Assembly (NCBI RefSeq): GCF_004217545.1
Contig: NZ_SHKY01000001.1
Location: 248,001-312,000, forward strand
Direction: 5' to 3'
From: Krasilnikovia cinnamomea
Lineage (GTDB): Bacteria; Actinomycetota; Actinomycetes; Mycobacteriales; Micromonosporaceae
DNA length: 64,000 bases
A program made the translations under genes and the position numbers. Shown piece after piece: positions 60,672-64,000 of this stretch (its first letter is position 1; every line of letters begins with the position of its first letter). Under the pieces are notes generated by a model. It was not told the DNA's origin. It made no database searches and worked only from the letters and a program-made list of their open reading frames with translations.

Positions 60672-61715
60672 ATGACGGCACAGACGGCGTCCCCCGCCCC
60701 ACCGACCGCGACCCGGACCACCGCTTCGGGGCCGTCGGGCGACGCTTCGGCGGCCGAGCCGGCCGATCGGACCACCGGCCCGTCGTTGTCGCCGTCGCGG
60801 GCGGCGGATTTCAAGACCTGCCCGCTGCTGTTCCGGTTCCGCACGATCGACCGGCTACCCGAGCAGCCGTCCGCCGACCAGCTCCGCGGCACGCTGGTGC
60901 ACGCGGTGCTGGAGCGGCTGTTCGACCTGCCCGCAGAGCAGCGCACCCCGGCCGCGGCGGCCGCCCTGATCACCCCGCAGTGGCAGCGCCTCGTCGCGGA
61001 GGAGCCCGCGCTGGCCGAGCTCTTCACGCCCACCGCCAGCCCCGTGCCGGACGAGGCGGACCTGCTCGCCGACTTCCTGGCCGGGGCCGGTGAGCTGGTG
61101 AACGGCTACTTCGCCGTGGAGGATCCGCAGCGGTTGGAGCCGGCCGAGCGGGAGAGCCTGATCTCCACGCTGGTCGACGACGAGCTGCTCATCCGCGGCT
61201 ACATCGACCGCCTGGACGTCTCCCCGGCGGGCGACCTGCGGGTCGTCGACTACAAGACCGGCGGCGCGCCCCGGGAGGCGTTCGAGGGCCGGGCGTTGTT
61301 CCAGCTCAAGTTCTACGCCCTGGTGCTCTGGCGCACCCGCGGCCTGGTGCCCAAGGTGTTGCGCCTGCTCTATCTCAAGGACGCCGAGGTGTGTGACTAC
61401 CGCCCGGACGCCGAGGAGCTGGAGCGCTTCGAACGCACGCTGGTCGCCCTGTCGCAGGCGATCGAGCGCGCCAAGCGCGACCGCGACTTCCGGCCCAAGC
61501 CCAGCCGCCTGTGCGGCTGGTGCCGCCACCAGCAGCTGTGCCCGGAGTTCGGCGGCACCCCACCGCCGTATCCCGAGCCGGACGACCCCGTACCCGGCAG
61601 CGCGGTCGCGGTCACCTCGACCGGCACGGGAGACCCGGCGGGCACCCGGGACGCCACCGGCACGGGAGACCCGGCGGGCACCCGGGACGCCACCGGCGCG
61701 GGGAGGCCTGGGTGA
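60672..61715 (+). CDS. RecB-family PD-(D/E)XK exonuclease with Fe-S cysteines
   Basis: 347 aa. Nuclease core: HAVLERLF, GYIDRLDV, then VVDYKTG (Asp and Lys of the motif). Cys50 together with Cys281, Cys284 and Cys290 (C-x2-C-x5-C) has the AddB/Cas4 pattern for a 4Fe-4S cluster. It is a lone protein as in mycobacterial Rv2119-type genes, not a helicase fusion. The C-terminal 40 residues are a Thr/Gly/Asp repeat (36-nt duplication). Its stop overlaps the response-regulator start (GTGA). Probably DNA end processing. Confidence 0.9.
   Translation: MTAQTASPAPPTATRTTASGPSGDASAAEPADRTTGPSLSPSRAADFKTCPLLFRFRTIDRLPEQPSADQLRGTLVHAVLERLFDLPAEQRTPAAAAALITPQWQRLVAEEPALAELFTPTASPVPDEADLLADFLAGAGELVNGYFAVEDPQRLEPAERESLISTLVDDELLIRGYIDRLDVSPAGDLRVVDYKTGGAPREAFEGRALFQLKFYALVLWRTRGLVPKVLRLLYLKDAEVCDYRPDAEELERFERTLVALSQAIERAKRDRDFRPKPSRLCGWCRHQQLCPEFGGTPPPYPEPDDPVPGSAVAVTSTGTGDPAGTRDATGTGDPAGTRDATGAGRPG
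61620..61695 (+). repeat. 36-nt tandem duplication in the nuclease tail
   Basis: Two in-frame copies encode Gly-Thr-Gly-Asp-Pro-Ala-Gly-Thr-Arg-Asp-Ala-Thr. The second copy ends 20 nt before the stop codon. Confidence 0.8.
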
Positions 61716-62410
61716 GCGCAGGCGCAGCTACGGCACCGAGGCGGCCGCCGATCCGCGTGCTGCTGGCGGATCCCGCGCCGATGCAACGCTCCGGCCTGCG
61801 CATGGCGCTGTCCGAGGCCGGCGACGTGGCCGTCGTCGGGGAGGCCACCGACGGCACCGAGGCGGTGGAGCTCGCGCGCCGGCTGCTGCCCGATGTCGTG
61901 CTGCTGGACGTGCGGCTGCCCCGCCTCGACGGTCTGGCCGTGACGCGGGCCATCGCGGCGGCCGCCGCCCCGGTCGCCCGGGTGCTCGTCTTCACCGCCG
62001 ACGACGGCGACGAACTGGTGGTCGGCGCCCTGGCCGCAGGGGCGTTCGGCTACCTCGGCAAGGACGCGCCCGCGCAGGAGCTGATCTCGGCGATCCGCAC
62101 GATCGCCGACGGGGGCGCCGTCGTGGCCCCGCGGCTGCTGGCCCGCCTGCTGCCCCGGCTGGCCGACACGGCGCCCGCGCCCGCGGCACCGGCCCCGCCG
62201 ACGCTGGGCACACTGACCGAGCGGGAACGCCAAGTCCTGGTGCACGTCGCGCGCGGCCACACCAACGCGGAGATCGCCCGCGCCCTGCTGGTCAGCGAGA
62301 CGACGATCAAGACCCACGTCGGGCATGTGCTGGGCAAACTCGGCCTGCGTGACCGGGTCCAGGCGGTCGTGCTCGCGTACGAGACCGGCCTCGTGGCCCG
62401 GGGCGTCTGA
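61712..62410 (+). CDS. NarL/LuxR-family response regulator
   Basis: 232 aa. A receiver domain (residues 14-130) with phospho-acceptor Asp66 (VVLLDVRLP) and Lys in GYLGKDAP; a LuxR helix-turn-helix at about 168-228 (LTERERQVLVHVARG, SETTIKTHVGHVLGKL). All key residues are present, so it is a normal regulator. No histidine kinase gene is adjacent. The GTG at 61712 overlaps the nuclease stop and has GGGGAGG upstream, so it is coupled to the nuclease gene, an unusual pairing. A terminator follows. Confidence 0.9.
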   Translation: MSAGAATAPRRPPIRVLLADPAPMQRSGLRMALSEAGDVAVVGEATDGTEAVELARRLLPDVVLLDVRLPRLDGLAVTRAIAAAAAPVARVLVFTADDGDELVVGALAAGAFGYLGKDAPAQELISAIRTIADGGAVVAPRLLARLLPRLADTAPAPAAPAPPTLGTLTERERQVLVHVARGHTNAEIARALLVSETTIKTHVGHVLGKLGLRDRVQAVVLAYETGLVARGV

Positions 62411-62418
62411 GGCGCAGG

Positions 62419-62455
62419 CGGGCACCCGGGGCGACGTGGCCTCCCCGGGTGCCCG
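62419..62455. terminator. Stem-loop between convergent genes
   Basis: A perfect 13-bp stem (62419-62431 with 62443-62455) and an 11-nt loop, next to the response-regulator stop and before the DUF4097 gene end. The remaining 62456-62593 holds no gene that I can see. Confidence 0.65.
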
Positions 62456-62593
62456 GCGGTGCTCAGGTCGGCGGGGTGCGCCCGCGCCGTTGCGGTCTGG
62501 CGGCCGGGGCGAACCGCGCCGCGCGACGTGTGCCGAGACGGTCCTGGACGTGGCGGGCCGCCGTCTCGACGCTGGCCCTGTCGTGCGGCAGCA

Positions 62594-63436
62594 TCAGGCG
62601 GCCCGCGCGGTGTCGTCGGCGGCCCGTGAAGCGTCATCGGCAGCCCGGTGCACGTGGATGTCGCCGCTGGCGGTGCGGATGCACAGTTCGAGACCGACCT
62701 GCTGGCCGCCCTCGTCGGCCTGGCCGATGGCGAGGTCGCTGCTGGTGGAGCCGGACGCGGTGTTGAGGTCGAGCCAGACGCCGGTGCCGCGGGCCACGCC
62801 GATCGTCACGTCGCCGGAGGCCGAGTGGACGTTCGCCTGGCCGCGCGCGAGGCAGCCCACCTCGATGTCCCCGGACGCGGTCCTGGCCTGCAGGGAGCCG
62901 CCGATGCTGCGGACGGTGAGATCACCGCTGGCGGTGTTCGCGATGACGTCACCGGTGACGTCACCGACGCGCAGGTCGCCGGAGGCGCTGCCGATGTGCA
63001 GGCTGCCGCCGACGCGGTCGAGCGTGATGTCGCCGCTGGCGGCCTTGACCTGCGCCGCGCCGGTGACCCGTTCGACGAAGGCGTCGCCGGAGGCGAGGTC
63101 CGCGCGCAGGACGGAGAGCTCACCCCGGGTGCGCAGGTCGGCGGAGGCGGTCCGGGCGTTCAGCGCGCTGCCGACCGGCACCTGGACCACCACGTGCACC
63201 TTGGCGGAGCGCCGCCACGGCCACCCCGTCTCCTCGGACGGGCGCACCGACAGCTGATCTCCGTCGAGCTGGACGCGGAAGTTCTCGGCGACCTGGCGCG
63301 CGGTGGCGCTGTCGTCGTACGGGGTGACGTTCACACGGACGGCGTCGCCCGCTTCGGCGGTGACCTCGGCGGCGCCGCGGTGCATCTCCAGCCGGATGTC
63401 GAGGGGGCCGTCGTGGGTGAATTCGTACTCGGGCAT
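62594..63436 (-). CDS. DUF4097-type beta-helix protein
   Basis: 280 aa. From residue 75 on it consists of short repeats ending in ASGD (AASGDITLDRVGGSLHIGSA and similar), the pattern of a right-handed beta-helix of the DUF4097/DUF4098 family. No signal peptide or membrane segment. Function unknown. ATG 63436 follows AGGAGCAGC. It is downstream of the ribbon-helix-helix gene by 30 nt, so probably an operon. Confidence 0.85.
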   Translation of the reverse strand: MPEYEFTHDGPLDIRLEMHRGAAEVTAEAGDAVRVNVTPYDDSATARQVAENFRVQLDGDQLSVRPSEETGWPWRRSAKVHVVVQVPVGSALNARTASADLRTRGELSVLRADLASGDAFVERVTGAAQVKAASGDITLDRVGGSLHIGSASGDLRVGDVTGDVIANTASGDLTVRSIGGSLQARTASGDIEVGCLARGQANVHSASGDVTIGVARGTGVWLDLNTASGSTSSDLAIGQADEGGQQVGLELCIRTASGDIHVHRAADDASRAADDTARAA

Positions 63437-63466
63437 GGTGCTGCTCCTTTGCGGGTGAAGGCGAGG

Positions 63467-63991
63467 TCAGGCCTGGGCGAACCCGGTGATGCGCTTGCCC
63501 GAGCGCCCGGGCGGCCCGGGCGGCGCCGGGGGCGCGGGCGGCGCGGGCCAGCCGGGCGGCTCGGGCCGGGCCCAGCGCGGCGGCTGGGTGGCGGCCGCGG
63601 TGACCGCGCGGACCAGCCACGCGTTGACCGAGATGCCCTCGGCCGCGGCGGCCTGCTCGACGTGGTTCTTCAGCGCCTCCGGCATGCGCAGGGTGAGCCG
63701 GGCGAGGTCACCGCCGTCCAGTGCGGGCGGCTCGGGCGCCGGCTCGGTCACCGCCTCCGTGACGACGAGATCGGCCTCCCGGCCGCGCAGGCGCACCTCG
63801 ACGCCGGCGCCGTGCAGCCGGGTGGTGATCTCGGCGGCCGCGTCGGACAGCGCCTCCAGCAGCGCCAGCCGGGCGGACGCCTCCAGTGCGTGGCCGAGCA
63901 GGTCGGCGGCGCGTTGGGTCTCGGAGCCGCCGGGTGCGGCCGCGGCCGCGAGATCGGCCCGGAGCGTCTCCAGATACGGGGTCAGGTCCAT
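63467..63991 (-). CDS. Ribbon-helix-helix DNA-binding protein
   Basis: 174 aa. The ribbon-helix-helix fold at about residues 93-130 (ARLTLRMPEALKNHVEQAAAA, then GISVNAWLVRAV) resembles HicB/Arc-type antitoxins. The N-terminal 90 residues are helical and unassigned; the C-terminal 35 are Pro-rich. It could autoregulate the operon with the DUF4097 gene. No HicA-like toxin is seen, so an antitoxin role is not established. The ATG at 63991 is 9 nt from the edge, so upstream context is missing. Confidence 0.82.
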   Translation of the reverse strand: MDLTPYLETLRADLAAAAAPGGSETQRAADLLGHALEASARLALLEALSDAAAEITTRLHGAGVEVRLRGREADLVVTEAVTEPAPEPPALDGGDLARLTLRMPEALKNHVEQAAAAEGISVNAWLVRAVTAAATQPPRWARPEPPGWPAPPAPPAPPGPPGRSGKRITGFAQA

Positions 63992-64000
63992 GACTCCATA

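Noticed and set aside
62594..63991. Classical HicAB toxin-antitoxin pair
   Set aside because: The neighbour is a beta-helix DUF4097 protein, not a HicA-like double-stranded-RNA-binding toxin.

Overview
The window is chromosomal DNA of a very high-GC actinobacterium. It carries the complete actinobacterial Pup-proteasome locus (mpa, dop, pup, prcB, prcA, pafA, pafB, pafC) next to tatA, tatC and helY, in an order resembling the mycobacterial Rv2092c-Rv2119 region. It also has GTG/TTG starts and many leaderless promoters of the TANNNT-(6 to 9 nt)-ATG/GTG type. Protein resemblance suggests the Micromonosporaceae (Actinoplanes/Micromonospora relatives); this is an inference from memory of these families. 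I saw no rRNA, tRNA, CRISPR array, insertion sequence or prophage. No gene-free stretch exceeds 300 bases; the largest gap is 18960-19222.

Region 1 (1-13 kb): the 3' part of a SulP anion transporter; then a leftward LuxR-type pseudo-receiver, an AAA+ ATPase and a DUF4255 protein of the kind that accompanies extracellular contractile injection systems (eCIS). Divergent from these are a lysozyme-NlpC/P60 hydrolase, a membrane Ig-like protein, and an Hsp70 ATPase fused through a membrane segment to a TolB-like propeller. Two overlapping dynamin-like GTPase genes follow. No eCIS sheath, tube or baseplate gene lies in the window.

Region 2 (13-22.4 kb): mostly metabolic and signalling genes: an AidB-like acyl-CoA dehydrogenase, a membrane GGDEF-EAL protein, a secreted M1 peptidase, a ferredoxin, a ferric-reductase-like flavocytochrome and an acyl-CoA ligase.

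Region 3 (22.5-31.3 kb): a seven-gene, largely translation-coupled operon. It contains the known amino-acid-sensing trio glnX-glnH-pknG, with an added helical protein, a PP2C phosphatase, a von Willebrand A protein and an FHA protein. Kinase, phosphatase and FHA protein all carry paired zinc ribbons at the N-terminus. It looks like a complete phospho-signalling pathway: periplasmic sensor, membrane relay, kinase, phosphatase, phosphopeptide reader.

Region 4 (31.3-37.2 kb): a divergent module of a cytoplasmic subtilase (S8), an ECF-like sigma factor and a 152-aa partner on one strand, and a TPR-CHAT caspase-fold protease plus an atypical class III nucleotide cyclase on the other. I consider this the best candidate for an incompletely described conflict or signalling system.

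Region 5 (37.3-64 kb): helY, a HAD hydrolase, a repeat-rich small protein, a diacylglycerol-kinase-like enzyme, tatC/tatA, pafC/pafB, DUF3866, pafA, an NDP-sugar dehydratase, prcA/prcB, a nested endonuclease-VII-like gene, pup, dop, an acyltransferase 3, mpa, a ferredoxin, trmI, an M50 protease, a RecB-family Fe-S nuclease coupled to a response regulator, and a DUF4097/ribbon-helix-helix pair at the right edge. Pup is tagged (Pup ligase PafA), recognised by Mpa and degraded by PrcAB; Dop removes Pup. Pup here already ends in Glu, so it should need no deamidation.
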